Shown here one piece after another: positions 15,881 to 24,578 of a DNA stretch of 64,000 nt. Position 1 is the first letter of the stretch. The number at the start of each line of letters is the position of its first letter. The notes beneath the pieces were generated by a model that worked only from the letters and a program-made list of their open reading frames with translations, searched no databases and was not told the origin of the DNA. This DNA comes from Geobacter sp. (GTDB lineage: Bacteria > Desulfobacterota > Desulfuromonadia > Geobacterales > Geobacteraceae), in contig PJFC01000001.1 in the NCBI GenBank assembly GCA_003574885.1, forward strand, positions 806,001 to 870,000, in the 5' to 3' direction. The position numbers and the translations under genes were made by a program.

Positions 15881-17509
15881 TTAATGGCTTTCGCCATGGG
15901 CCTTGTGCAGGTAATACCCGTAATTCCCTTCGTAGACGCGCATTTCCCCGTGGTCGATCTCGAACACGCGATTAACCAGTGAGCGGAGGAAGTGGCGGTC
16001 GTGGCTCACCAGCAGTACGGTGCCGGCGAAGTTTTTCAGGGCATCCAGGAGGATTTCCCGGGAGCGGATGTCAAGGTGGTTGGTCGGTTCGTCCAGGACG
16101 AGAAGATTGACCGGTCGTCCCAGGAGTGTGGCGAGGACTACCCGGCTCTTTTCTCCGCCGGAGAGGTTTTCGATCCGCTTTTCAACCGCATCCCCGCTGA
16201 AGAGGAACGCGGCAAGAAGGTTGCGGATGACGCCGATGGAGGCGAGGGGCATGACATCCTGCACCGTCTCGAACACCGTCTTGCGCGGATCCAGTATTTC
16301 CATGGCGTGCTGGCTGAAGTACCCCATTTCAACATTGGCCCCGAGGGCTGATCTTCCGGCGGTCGGCTCGGTCTGGCCGGCGATCACTTTGAGGAAGGTG
16401 GATTTCCCCGCACCGTTCACCCCGACCACTGCAATCTTGTCCTGCCGGCGGACGATGCCGGAGACGCCGCTGAATACGGGCTTTTCCTGGCCGTCGGGGG
16501 TGAGCCAGACCTTCCCCAGATTCTCCATGAGCACCACGTCGTCGCCGCTCCTCGGCGGCTCGCCGAATTCGAAGCGGACGGCCCGTTCCTCGGGGGGGAT
16601 CTCAATCCGGTCGATCTTGTCCAGTTTCTTTACCCGGGACTGGACCTGGGCGGCATGGGAAGCCCGGGCGGCGAAACGGGCTATGAATTCCTCTTCCTTG
16701 GAGAGCATCTCCTGCTGACGCTTGTGGCTCGCGAGAAGCTGGTCCCGGCGGATGTCCCGCTCCCTCTCATAGAAATCATAGTCTCCGCCGTAGGTGGTGA
16801 CCGTCTTGTTGGCCACTTCGACTACCCGTGTGACGATGCGGTTCATGAAATCCCGGTCGTGGCTCGTCATGAGGAGCGCGCCGTCGTATTCACCTGCCAG
16901 CCAATCCTCCAGCCAGATGATCGACTCCACGTCCAGGTGGTTGGTCGGTTCGTCAAGGAGAAGCACGTCCGGTTTCAGGGTCAGAATCTTGGCCAGGGCG
17001 ATTCGCATCTTCCAGCCGCCGCTGAAGGACTCCACCGGGTGGTTGAACCGGTCGGGGCCGATACCGAGACCGGTCAGGACTGTCTGGGCACGGGTGTCCA
17101 GGTCATATCCCCCCCGGTGTTCGAACTCTTCCTGGGCGGCTCCATAGCGTTCCAGCAGGGTCGCCATGTCGTCATCGGACTGGGGTTCGCACATGGCCGC
17201 CTCCATCTCTTTCAGCTCAGCGGCGAGCCGCACGGTTTCCGCCGAGCCAGCCATCACCTCCTCAAGTGCCGAGCGCCCCGCCATATCCCCCACATCCTGG
17301 GAGAAGTAGCCGATGGTGGTCTTTTTCGCGCAGGTGATATCGCCGGCGTCCATCTCCTCTTCGCCGGTGATTATCCGGAAAATAGATGTCTTGCCGGTCC
17401 CGTTCGGTCCTACCAGCCCTGTCCGGCTGCCGGGGAGGATCTGGAAGCTTGCGTCCCGGAAGAGGATCTGGGAACCGTGCTGCTTGGCGATATTCGACAG
17501 GTGAATCAT
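15881..17509 (-). CDS. ABC-F family ATPase (translation factor type)
   Basis: This 542-residue soluble protein has two ABC ATPase domains and no membrane segment. The first has Walker A GPNGTGKTS, signature SFSGGWKMR and Walker B LLLDEPTNHLD. An ABC-F linker (about 240-310, Arg/Lys/Glu-rich) follows, then the second domain with GVNGAGKST, NLSGGEKSR and LVLDEPTNHLD. ABC-F proteins such as EttA, YbiT and Uup act at the ribosomal E site or in assembly. There is no C-terminal coiled coil, unlike the 31560-33515 homologue. A GGAG ribosome site precedes the ATG at 17509, and a 19-bp palindrome lies in the promoter region. Confidence 0.93.
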   Translation of the reverse strand: MIHLSNIAKQHGSQILFRDASFQILPGSRTGLVGPNGTGKTSIFRIITGEEEMDAGDITCAKKTTIGYFSQDVGDMAGRSALEEVMAGSAETVRLAAELKEMEAAMCEPQSDDDMATLLERYGAAQEEFEHRGGYDLDTRAQTVLTGLGIGPDRFNHPVESFSGGWKMRIALAKILTLKPDVLLLDEPTNHLDVESIIWLEDWLAGEYDGALLMTSHDRDFMNRIVTRVVEVANKTVTTYGGDYDFYERERDIRRDQLLASHKRQQEMLSKEEEFIARFAARASHAAQVQSRVKKLDKIDRIEIPPEERAVRFEFGEPPRSGDDVVLMENLGKVWLTPDGQEKPVFSGVSGIVRRQDKIAVVGVNGAGKSTFLKVIAGQTEPTAGRSALGANVEMGYFSQHAMEILDPRKTVFETVQDVMPLASIGVIRNLLAAFLFSGDAVEKRIENLSGGEKSRVVLATLLGRPVNLLVLDEPTNHLDIRSREILLDALKNFAGTVLLVSHDRHFLRSLVNRVFEIDHGEMRVYEGNYGYYLHKAHGESH

Positions 17510-17570
17510 GGACTCTGCTCCAAGAGATAAAATGGCGCCCTTTATTGATTGAGGACTGAACCTGATAGCA

Positions 17571-17589
17571 TGTCATCCGCCGGATGACA
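17571..17589. promoter_or_regulatory. 19-bp perfect palindrome overlapping the putative ABC-F gene promoter
   Basis: TGTCATCCG-C-CGGATGACA is a perfect palindrome with a one-base centre. On the minus strand TTGTCA and TATCAG flank it with a 17-bp spacer, so the palindrome would fill a promoter spacer, a common operator position. Confidence 0.5.
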
Positions 17590-17756
17590 ACATAATTTTT
17601 GCCAACGATTGAAAGCTGTTCTTATAGCCATTACAGCAGGTTGAGGCTACAGGAATGGGTGAAGCTGCCGGGTAAAGGGAGGATGCCATGAAAATGGCAG
17701 CATTGAAGGATTTCCGGGGCGAACCTCATGCCCGACGAGGTTTACGGGAACCTGTT

Positions 17757-18320
17757 TTACGGTTTTGCCCGGGAGATGAAGGCGAAGCAGGAATCCCAAG
17801 TCTTCCGGCGCGGGAAGCTCCGCTTCTGATCGAATGATGGCTTGAATATGGAGATGAGCACCAGGCTGACGAGGAGCAGAGTCTGGATGATAGAGGAGAT
17901 CGCCCCAAACAGGTAGGTGTGGGCGTAGTTCCCGTTGTCGAAAACGGCGAGACGGTTGGCATCGGTCAAGTCGGAGAGGTCCCGCAGCCACGGACCGAGG
18001 CAGAAGGCCCCGAACAGGATGGCCCCCAGGGTGAGGATTCCTTTGCCGACTATCCAGCCGTGTCTGGCAAGCCGCCAGTTGATGAGGAGGCAGAGAAGGA
18101 GACCGCTGGCGGAGGAAATGACGGCGGCGGGCTTGATGAGGCAGTCGTCGATGGACCGGATGGCATGATTGAAAGCGAACAGCTCGTCGCCGTTCCTGGT
18201 GAAGCGGTCGTTATCGAGCAGAACCAGCACGGCAAGTCCGCCGCCGATCCAGGTGCAGACGGCGGTAAGATGGATGCATTTCAGTATCTGGCGGGTCATG
18301 GGATGGGCTTGCAGTTGCAT
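17757..18320 (-). CDS. Four-helix integral membrane protein (DUF2269-like)
   Basis: This 187-residue inner-membrane protein has four hydrophobic segments: about 13-35 (with H-L-T-A-V-C-T-W-I-G-G-G), 59-75, 87-108 and 133-153. The spacing and the conserved His/Trp in helix 1 resemble the DUF2269 predicted integral membrane family. The C-terminus is basic. The start at 18320 has a GGGAGG ribosome site; the frame extends 14 codons further. It is monocistronic. No biochemical role can be given. Confidence 0.7.
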   Translation of the reverse strand: MQLQAHPMTRQILKCIHLTAVCTWIGGGLAVLVLLDNDRFTRNGDELFAFNHAIRSIDDCLIKPAAVISSASGLLLCLLINWRLARHGWIVGKGILTLGAILFGAFCLGPWLRDLSDLTDANRLAVFDNGNYAHTYLFGAISSIIQTLLLVSLVLISIFKPSFDQKRSFPRRKTWDSCFAFISRAKP

Positions 18321-18772
18321 GGCGGTTCCTCCCGGCCTCTGGTCTGTCGAGGCGCTTGCCATTACTTCTGCAATTCCGGTTCCCGTATACGTAGTGTTGG
18401 GTAATGTCGTATAAAGTAGCCGCTATAGAAGTTCTTCCTATTTTATGTGTGAGGGAAAGTACTAAAAATGAGCCGTTTGTGGCACATGGTGTGACTGTGA
18501 TGGCGCAGTGTTGTGCCATGTTTGTGGAAGAGCGAGAGCTGGAAGTGCTTCGGGAGTTGAGGGGAGAAGCCGCGCGGCAGCGGACACTCGCCGGAAGCCC
18601 CAACAAAGTATCCGAGCGGGAAGTTGTGTCATAGGTGCTTGGAGCGGAAGCCGGTCCAGGTCCGCAGCGGGGAATCGACCGAAACGGACGAGGTGCTGCC
18701 AGCCCTCCTCTCTTTTCTTGTCGGAATGAAAAAGCCTGCAAAAGCTTTTCCTCTGCTGAATGCCGGACGGCG
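18321..18772. other. 452-bp intergenic stretch
   Basis: The stretch separates two minus-strand genes. It contains a CGTATACG palindrome (18384-18391) in the probable promoter region of the DUF2269-like gene and an imperfect hairpin ATGGCGCA-gtgt-TGTGCCAT near 18500. Short open frames on both strands have no recognisable protein character. Confidence 0.5.
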
Positions 18773-19396
18773 TCAACGGGCCTGGACGGTCAGGTCGTCA
18801 AAATAGGTCTCCGCATCCCCCCGTGTCCAGAGGCCGATGGTGCCGGCTTTGCCATAGGTGCTGTCTCGTCGGTCCAGATACTTCCTGCCGTCGTAGTAGC
18901 ATTCCACCCGGTCTTCGGTCATGACGACCCGCAGCGTGTGCCACCCCCCAACCTGCCTCAGTTCCGCCGTGACCAGTTCGGTGGGCCAGCTGTTTGCAAC
19001 CTTGTACAGCCGGATACTGTTGTCGAGCGGGTTGACGAGAACGGCATAATAGTCCCCCGCGTCCACTCCCCTCCAGGCAAGGCCGCCCCCCTGCCAGCTC
19101 TTTCCCTCGATGACGCGAATCTTCACGCTCAGGTCCAGGTTCCGGTAGGTCGTGCCGGCGACCTGGATAAGGTTCAAGGTCCGGTCTGTGTTTTTTGCCC
19201 TCTGGGCCAGCACATTCGGTTGTGATGGGGCGGTAGGGTCAGTTGCAACTCTCCACCCTCCCGCAGCACGGGCAAAGCCAGGCGGGACCGTGCCGACGCG
19301 GTCCTTGTCGAATGTCCACATAGTTTTCCCGCCCGCGGCGAAGGAAGCAGCGGCGAACGCCAGCGCACAAGCCGAAATAATGATAAATTTTCCCAT
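18773..19396 (-). CDS. Secreted concanavalin/LamG-like (DUF1080-type) protein
   Basis: This 207-residue exported protein has a signal peptide (about 1-21, cleavage near AGG). The mature domain opens with TMWTFDKD, continues with paired beta strands (NLDLSVKIRVIEGKSWQGGGLAWRGVD is split across two), Y-Y-A-V-L-V-N-P, W-H-T-L-R-V-V-M and ends G-L-W-T-R-G-D-A-x-T-Y-F-D-D-L-T-V. That is the layout of single-domain LamG/3-keto-disaccharide-hydrolase-like (DUF1080) jelly rolls, which bind carbohydrate. The start at 19396 fits the signal peptide; a frame extension of 20 codons is ignored. It is monocistronic, with a 9-bp inverted repeat upstream. Confidence 0.75.
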   Translation of the reverse strand: MGKFIIISACALAFAAASFAAGGKTMWTFDKDRVGTVPPGFARAAGGWRVATDPTAPSQPNVLAQRAKNTDRTLNLIQVAGTTYRNLDLSVKIRVIEGKSWQGGGLAWRGVDAGDYYAVLVNPLDNSIRLYKVANSWPTELVTAELRQVGGWHTLRVVMTEDRVECYYDGRKYLDRRDSTYGKAGTIGLWTRGDAETYFDDLTVQAR

Positions 19397-19420
19397 TCGT
19401 CCGTACCCCCGGTGGAGTGG

Positions 19421-19456
19421 TTGCCATCTGATACCAACTATAGCAGGAGATGGCAA
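19421..19456. repeat. Inverted repeat upstream of the LamG-like gene
   Basis: Arms TTGCCATCT (19421-19429) and AGATGGCAA (19448-19456) are perfect 9-bp complements with an 18-nt loop. They lie 25-60 bp upstream of the ATG on the minus strand, so the element could be an operator or a leader hairpin. Confidence 0.55.
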
Positions 19457-19614
19457 TAAGGCGAATGGTGCGCAAGGTTTTCCTTATTTCCACCGGAGTC
19501 GTGAGAAGCGAAAAATCTGGTCAAAGGGCGGCGAAACTTGCTACTATGGAAATCGTCACACAATTTCAAAAACTTCGTGGCTGAATTTTCAGACTAATCC
19601 CAAGGTGCAACTCA

Positions 19615-21084
19615 GTGGACATTCTCCTTCTCCGCCCCCATCCAGGGAGCGACAAATTCGGGCTCGGTCCGTTCTTCCGCGTCGAGCCCCTTGGACTCGA
19701 ATATATCGGCGCTGCCCTCCTTGCAAAAGGCCACAGAGTGACGGTGGCCGATCTTCGCTTCCGCCCCGGTACTGCCGCGTGGGTCAGGCGCAGCCGGCCT
19801 CATCTGGTCGGCATCTCCTGCCCCCATGCCCTTGAATACGAGCGGATCATTGAGACGGCCCGTGAGGTGCGCCGCGTAAACCCCGATGCCTTCATTCACG
19901 TCGGTGGCCATGCTGCTGCGGCATTTCCGGGGCCGCTTGAATGCGATGACATCGACGCCATCTGTCTCGATGACGGCGAGGAGGTTGTCGTCCAACTGGC
20001 TGAGGCTCTCGACAAGGGAAGGTCGCTTGCTGACGTGCCGGCACTGCGGCTCCGGACCAGAGACGGCTGGGTTACCACACCCCCCCTGGCCGAACGGACC
20101 CCGCTTGATCTTGTCCCTCTCCCGGCCCGTGAACTGGTTGCGCAGCATCGCTCCGGCTACCACTGTCTTCTGTTCAAACCGGTCTGGCTCATCGAAACGG
20201 CCCGTGGGTGCCCCCACCGTTGCTCCTTCTGCTCGGTCTGGCAGCTCTACGAGCGCTCCTGCCGGGAACGGAGCATCAGTGCGGTGGTGGAAGACTTTGC
20301 CACCACAGGGGACGCCGTCTTTGTCGCCGACGACCTGTTCTGGCACAACCCCGTCCGCAGCCTGGAACTCGCTGACGCCTTGAAAAAGCGCGGCGTCTTC
20401 AAACGGTGGATTCTTGTCCAGACCCGTACCGATCTCCTCTGCCGGAGCAGTGAACTGCTCGCAGCCTGGCGTCCGTTGGCCAAGGATTTCGACATCTTCC
20501 TCGGCCTGGAGGCGGCCAGCGACAATGGTCTTGCGGACCTTGCCAAGGACTCGGGAGTTACGGAAACCATCGAAGGGGTACGGATTGCCCGGGAGCATGG
20601 CTATGGCATCAACGGCAATTTCCTCATCGACCCCGACTGGACGGAGGCCGAATTCCGTGAGTTGTGGGAGTTCATCGCCCGTCATGGCCTGCAGCGGGCC
20701 GGCTTCACCATCCGTACCCCTCTGCCCGGCACGGAGTACTACAATCAGGTAGCATCCCGCATCGCGCCCCAGCCCTGGTCCAACTTCGACATGCACCATC
20801 TGCTCTGGGAGCCGCGCCTGGGAGTCCGGCGCTTTTTCGAACTCTATACCGAGACCTGGCGCCGGTCCATTCTCAATACCTCCGGCGAGAAGAGCATGCT
20901 CGACTGGATGCGCCAGGTCCGGCCATCCCAGATACCGTACATCGCCCGGGTCCTCTGGCGCACCCAGGGGATGATGAAGCCGGCTGCCTATCTGAAGGAA
21001 TACGAGGCGACCCGTGGCACCGTTGCCCCCTGCGGTACCTCGCTGTCCGTGCCCGGAATCGTGGAACCACCTTCCAATTTCTAA
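19615..21084 (+). CDS. B12-binding radical SAM enzyme, HpnR-like
   Basis: This 489-residue protein has an N-terminal cobalamin-binding-type Rossmann domain (about 1-140: F-R-V-E-P-L-G-L-E-Y-I-G-A-A-L, H-L-V-G-I-S-C, V-G-G-H-A-A-A). A radical SAM barrel follows, with the CPHRCSFC cluster motif (Cx3Cx2C) near residue 204 and downstream V-F-V-A-D-D-L-F-W and F-L-G-L-E-A. The VEPLGLE block, RGCP-x-x-CSFCS motif and N-F-L-I-D-P-D-W resemble hopanoid C-3 methylase HpnR, a class B radical SAM methyltransferase. Related enzymes with other substrates share these features, so the substrate is uncertain. The start is GTG (19615) with an AAGGTG site upstream. It is a single gene with a hairpin terminator. 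Confidence 0.85.
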   Translation: MDILLLRPHPGSDKFGLGPFFRVEPLGLEYIGAALLAKGHRVTVADLRFRPGTAAWVRRSRPHLVGISCPHALEYERIIETAREVRRVNPDAFIHVGGHAAAAFPGPLECDDIDAICLDDGEEVVVQLAEALDKGRSLADVPALRLRTRDGWVTTPPLAERTPLDLVPLPARELVAQHRSGYHCLLFKPVWLIETARGCPHRCSFCSVWQLYERSCRERSISAVVEDFATTGDAVFVADDLFWHNPVRSLELADALKKRGVFKRWILVQTRTDLLCRSSELLAAWRPLAKDFDIFLGLEAASDNGLADLAKDSGVTETIEGVRIAREHGYGINGNFLIDPDWTEAEFRELWEFIARHGLQRAGFTIRTPLPGTEYYNQVASRIAPQPWSNFDMHHLLWEPRLGVRRFFELYTETWRRSILNTSGEKSMLDWMRQVRPSQIPYIARVLWRTQGMMKPAAYLKEYEATRGTVAPCGTSLSVPGIVEPPSNF

Positions 21085-21109
21085 CCTCCGCCGGTTGATC
21101 TGTATGCAT

Positions 21110-21137
21110 TAAAAAGCCCGCAACTGCGGATTTTTTT
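21110..21137 (+). terminator. Terminator after the radical SAM gene
   Basis: CCGC-AACT-GCGG is followed by seven T on the plus strand, about 35 bp after the stop. Confidence 0.75.
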
Positions 21138-21193
21138 GCGTCTAATCGCATACCAAAGCGGCAGTATGAATCATCTGTAGGGAGTTGCCGCGA

Positions 21194-21230
21194 GACAAAA
21201 AAAGCCCCGCCGGTTTCCCGGCGGGGCTTT
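21194..21230 (-). terminator. Terminator of the CoA-transferase gene
   Basis: A 13-bp perfect stem AAAGCCCCGCCGG/CCGGCGGGGCTTT is followed by a T run when read on the minus strand, 24 bp after the CoA-transferase stop. It also faces the plus-strand radical SAM unit. Confidence 0.9.
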
Positions 21231-21253
21231 GGTGAAGCAGGAGCAGCAGTCGA

Positions 21254-22849
21254 CTATTCGCAGAGATCGACCTTTACATCCCAGTTTTTGAGCTTCATGG
21301 TGCCGTTGCGCTCGAGGTTGAGGTGCATTTTGAAAGCGCGGTCCCACAGCTGCGGCTCGTGGCCAACTTTGCGCTTGAGGCAGTCGGCTTCAGCTATTTG
21401 GAGGTACTCGGTCAGCTGTGCCTTGTAATCGGGATGGGCGCACTTCTCGATGATCTTTCTGGCGCGATCCTTAGGTGCCAGTCCGCGAAGGTCAGCAAGC
21501 CCCTGCTCGGTAATGACGCAATCAAGGTCGTGCTCGGTATGATCGATGTGCGAGCAATGCGGAACGACACATGAGATACCGGTCGGATCGGTCTTGGACG
21601 GACGTGACGACGGGGTGTGCATCATCTTGAGGTAGCCGTTGCGGAGGAAGTCGCCGGAGCCGCCGAGACCGTTGATCATCCTTGTGCCGCCGACCAGTGT
21701 GGAGTTGGCGTGTGCGTAGATGTCGATCTCAACCGGGGTGTTCATGGCGATGCACCCGAGACGACGGATCGGCTCAGGAGCGTTGGATACTGAAAGCGGA
21801 CGGAGTACGATCTTGTCGAAGTACTTGTCCATGTTTTCGAAGAAGCGCGGAAAGCCCGGCTCCGCGGAGAGGGAGAGCGAACAGGAAGACGCTGCGTCAA
21901 GTTTGCCCGAGTCGAACAGGTCAAGCATGGTGTCCTGAAGTACTTCGGTGTAAACGGTCAGGTTTTTGAAAGGACCTTTCGCAAGGCCGCCGATAACGGC
22001 GTTGGCGATGGAGCCGACACCGGACTGGAGCGGCAGGAGGTTCTTGGGCAGACGGCCGGCCTTGACTTCCTGAGTGAAGAAGTCGATGACGTGGTTGGCG
22101 ATAGCTTCCGAGGTATCGTCCTGCTCGGCAAATGCGCGCCCCTGGTCGCGGAGTTTGGACTCGACCACGGCGATGACTTTGCTCGGATCGCAAGGAATGG
22201 AAGTTCCGCCGATCCTGGAATCGGCCTTGGTGATGTTGAAAACCTGCCGATTAGGAGGGGTCAGCGGGGTGAACAGGTCGTGGATGCCTTCGAATGAAGG
22301 CTGTCCGGTGTTCACCTCAAGGATGATACGATCGCACATCATCAGGATTTCCGGAATGACACCACAGGAAGAGGTCGGTACCAGGCCGCCGTCTTCGGTG
22401 ATGGCGGAAACTTCGATGATGGCGAGGTCAAGCCTGCCGCTTTCACTGTCCTTGGTGTAGAAGCCGTAACCAAGGTCCTGGGCGAAGAGGGAGAGGTGCT
22501 TGTCACCCATCCGGATGCGCCCCTCATTGATCCCTGCGGCGATGTTCTTGCCGGTCTGGTAAGGCCAGCGGCGATCGATCATGTCGTTGATTGCCCAGCG
22601 GTCTTCGGTCTCGGCACCAACGGAAGCGCCGATGAAGAGGTTGAACTTCAATTTCCCCTGCAGATTGTTCTTCTCAACATGTTCGGCCAGGGCGATGGGC
22701 ACCACTTTCGGGTAGCCGGCCGGGGTGAAGCCGGACCAGCCGAGGTTCATGCCGTGCTTGAAGAACTGGATGGTCTCTTCGGGCTTCATCACCTTGTTCA
22801 AAAGGGATTTGCAGCGTACTCGGTCTTGCAGGGTGCCGTAATCAGACAT
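21254..22849 (-). CDS. Acetyl-CoA hydrolase/transferase family protein (probable succinyl-CoA:acetate CoA-transferase)
   Basis: This 531-residue class I CoA-transferase is close to succinyl-CoA:acetate CoA-transferases. Visible features are the N-terminal [17 protein letters not shown] block, the glycine-rich GVIPEI region, the probable catalytic glutamate in VYTEVLQD, and the C-terminal [11 protein letters not shown] and [12 protein letters not shown] motifs. In Geobacter this activity activates acetate while converting succinyl-CoA to succinate, closing the TCA cycle, so it fits the aconitase and 2-oxoglutarate dehydrogenase genes further along. An AGGAGGT ribosome site precedes the ATG. 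A strong promoter, a palindrome and a leader hairpin lie upstream. Confidence 0.9.
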   Translation of the reverse strand: MSDYGTLQDRVRCKSLLNKVMKPEETIQFFKHGMNLGWSGFTPAGYPKVVPIALAEHVEKNNLQGKLKFNLFIGASVGAETEDRWAINDMIDRRWPYQTGKNIAAGINEGRIRMGDKHLSLFAQDLGYGFYTKDSESGRLDLAIIEVSAITEDGGLVPTSSCGVIPEILMMCDRIILEVNTGQPSFEGIHDLFTPLTPPNRQVFNITKADSRIGGTSIPCDPSKVIAVVESKLRDQGRAFAEQDDTSEAIANHVIDFFTQEVKAGRLPKNLLPLQSGVGSIANAVIGGLAKGPFKNLTVYTEVLQDTMLDLFDSGKLDAASSCSLSLSAEPGFPRFFENMDKYFDKIVLRPLSVSNAPEPIRRLGCIAMNTPVEIDIYAHANSTLVGGTRMINGLGGSGDFLRNGYLKMMHTPSSRPSKTDPTGISCVVPHCSHIDHTEHDLDCVITEQGLADLRGLAPKDRARKIIEKCAHPDYKAQLTEYLQIAEADCLKRKVGHEPQLWDRAFKMHLNLERNGTMKLKNWDVKVDLCE

Positions 22850-22920
22850 CTTCTACCTCCTGTTGGTGTGGTTTATACAAGCATAGATTCGTAATGATCT
22901 TTGCCTTTGATACCTAGCGA

Positions 22921-22943
22921 TGCGTTGCCTGCAAGGCAACGCA
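22921..22943 (-). promoter_or_regulatory. Leader hairpin of the CoA-transferase gene
   Basis: TGCGTTGCCT-gca-AGGCAACGCA is a perfect 10-bp inverted repeat with a 3-nt loop. It lies inside the inferred leader, about 40 nt after the predicted start. There is no T run, so it is more likely regulatory or stabilising than a terminator. Confidence 0.55.
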
Positions 22944-22963
22944 CACGGATTGATGTGTATTCT

Positions 22964-23015
22964 GTATACGGAAAAAGTAGAACCGGATTTTACTTTAGTG
23001 TATTCTCGTAGTCAA
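22964..23015 (-). promoter_or_regulatory. Sigma-70 promoter of the CoA-transferase gene with GTATAC palindrome
   Basis: On the minus strand a TTGACT -35 box (23010-23015) and a TAAAAT -10 box (22987-22992) are 17 bp apart. The start would be near 22980. A GTATAC palindrome (22964-22969) falls just after the start, a typical repressor position. Confidence 0.7.
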
Positions 23016-23153
23016 GCTTAAAATAAATTAAAGTTGGTGCGTGGAGTGTTAGGAAGGGGGCCGTCAGGGGAGGGGGAGAGGGGAAGGGAGTCGTGGTGCG
23101 GGGCACCTCCGACTCCCTTTCTGTTGCCTACGGGGCTTTGGAGCGTTTGGCGG

Positions 23154-24578
23154 TCAACTGCCGTTTTCCAATTTCAGTTCCCGTACCGGTCCGAAGGTTG
23201 ACAACGGCTTGTCGAGCTTGTCCCGATTGCCGACCACCATGAGAACCATGGCATTGGGGTGGAGGTACTGGCGGGCTACCCGCAGCACGTCCTCCTTGGT
23301 AACCCTGGCGATGCGGTCCCGGTAGTTTTCCAGGTAACCCTGGGGGTAGGTGTAGTATTCGAGCCGGGCCTGCTGGTTGACGATCATGTCCGGCCTGGTG
23401 AATCCGAAGAGAAAGGAGTTGACGATGGAATCCTTTGCCAGCGCCAGCTCCTGGTCGGTAACCGGTGCCGTGGTCATGCCGGTAATTATGTCGCGCATGA
23501 GGGTTATGGCCTTGATGGTGGACTCCGATTTGGTTTCGGTTTCGGCAACAAAGACGCCGGTAAAACGCCGTCCTATATCGAAGTAACTGTCCACGTTATA
23601 CGCCAGTCCCTGGTTGGAGCGGATTTCGGTCGTAAGCCGGGAAGTAAAACCGCCACCGAGAATATAGTCCATCACCCGGATGGCGTAGAGGTCGGGATTG
23701 TCCTTGTCGATCCCCAACTGCCCCATCCTGACCACGGTCTGGTTGATCTCTTTGGGAGCCAGCAACACCTCCGGTCTTATCTCGGGATTCGGTTGCGGGA
23801 TGGGGGGCAGGTCAACGGTCTGCCGTTCCCAGCCGGAAAAGGCGGCATTGAGTTTGCCCAGCAGTTCGTCCCGTTTGAAGTCGCCAGACACTGCCAGGAT
23901 GATGTTGTTGGGGTGGAAAAACCGGCGGTGGAAGGCGACCATGTCGTCGCGTGTAATTTTTTCAACCGAGGCGATGGTGGGGTAGCGCCCCAGCGGGTGC
24001 CCGGCGTAGAGGTCCTTGCGCAGTTCCCGGTCCGCCACCCCTTTGGGGTCGTCATTCTGCCGGCGCAGCCCTTCGATGGTCCGCTTCTTCGCCAGGGCTA
24101 CCCGGTCCTCACGGAATGCCGGCTGCCGCAGTACCTGGGCAAACAGCTCCAGGGTCCGATCCAGGTTCCTGGTGAGAGTGGCAAGGGAAACATTCCCGGT
24201 GTCGGCTCCAATGCTCGACTCGATAGAGGAAGCCATGAATTCCAGCTCGCTATCCAGCTTTTCCGGTGGGAGAGAAACTGTTCCGCCGCTCCGCATGACG
24301 GCGCCGGTAAGGCCCGCCAGTCCCACCTTGTCGGCCGGTTCGTAAATGCTGCCGGTGCGGACGTAGGCGGTCATATTCACGAGGGAAAGTTCGTGGTCCT
24401 CCAGCAGGTAGACCACCATGCCGTTTGCCAGCTCGATCCGCTCGCTTTTCGGTATGTTGAAGGTGAGGGGCGCATAGGTCAGGGTGCGCGGGTCGGTTGC
24501 CTTCGGGGCTATCGCGCAGCCTGTTGCCAGCGCGCAAAGCATGAAGATGGGGAGCCAGGTTCCCAGAAGTTTTCTCAT
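23154..24578 (-). CDS. M16-family peptidase homologue without metal site (lipoprotein)
   Basis: This 474-residue protein has a lipoprotein signal (lipobox LATGC, cysteine at about 21). It has the two-domain M16 fold, but the HxxEH zinc motif is missing: the equivalent segment reads GLAGLTGAVMRSGG. The second half keeps the usual R/Y substrate-binding segment (G-G-G-F-T-S-R-L and Y-N-V-D-S-Y). In M16B peptidases an inactive subunit commonly pairs with an active one, and the active partner lies directly upstream with an ATGA overlap. The pair probably forms a periplasmic, outer-membrane-tethered heterodimer that degrades peptides. No substrate is known. Confidence 0.88.
   Translation of the reverse strand: MRKLLGTWLPIFMLCALATGCAIAPKATDPRTLTYAPLTFNIPKSERIELANGMVVYLLEDHELSLVNMTAYVRTGSIYEPADKVGLAGLTGAVMRSGGTVSLPPEKLDSELEFMASSIESSIGADTGNVSLATLTRNLDRTLELFAQVLRQPAFREDRVALAKKRTIEGLRRQNDDPKGVADRELRKDLYAGHPLGRYPTIASVEKITRDDMVAFHRRFFHPNNIILAVSGDFKRDELLGKLNAAFSGWERQTVDLPPIPQPNPEIRPEVLLAPKEINQTVVRMGQLGIDKDNPDLYAIRVMDYILGGGFTSRLTTEIRSNQGLAYNVDSYFDIGRRFTGVFVAETETKSESTIKAITLMRDIITGMTTAPVTDQELALAKDSIVNSFLFGFTRPDMIVNQQARLEYYTYPQGYLENYRDRIARVTKEDVLRVARQYLHPNAMVLMVVGNRDKLDKPLSTFGPVRELKLENGS

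Larger units (their letters stand above)
22850..23153. other. 304-bp gap between CoA-transferase and M16 genes
   Basis: The gap holds the CoA-transferase promoter and leader (22850-23015). A two-part hairpin follows (arms 23084-23093 and 23110-23119, inner GGTGC/GCACC), probably the 3' end of the M16 transcript. A purine-rich run lies at about 23050-23090. No gene was seen. Confidence 0.6.

Noticed and set aside
18404-18634. 76-codon open frame in the 452-bp gap
   Set aside because: No ribosome site, no recognisable protein character and no neighbour support. A real small gene is not excluded.
19612-20799. 395-codon open frame opposite the radical SAM gene
   Set aside because: The plus-strand protein has the CxxxCxxC motif; the antisense frame has no motif.
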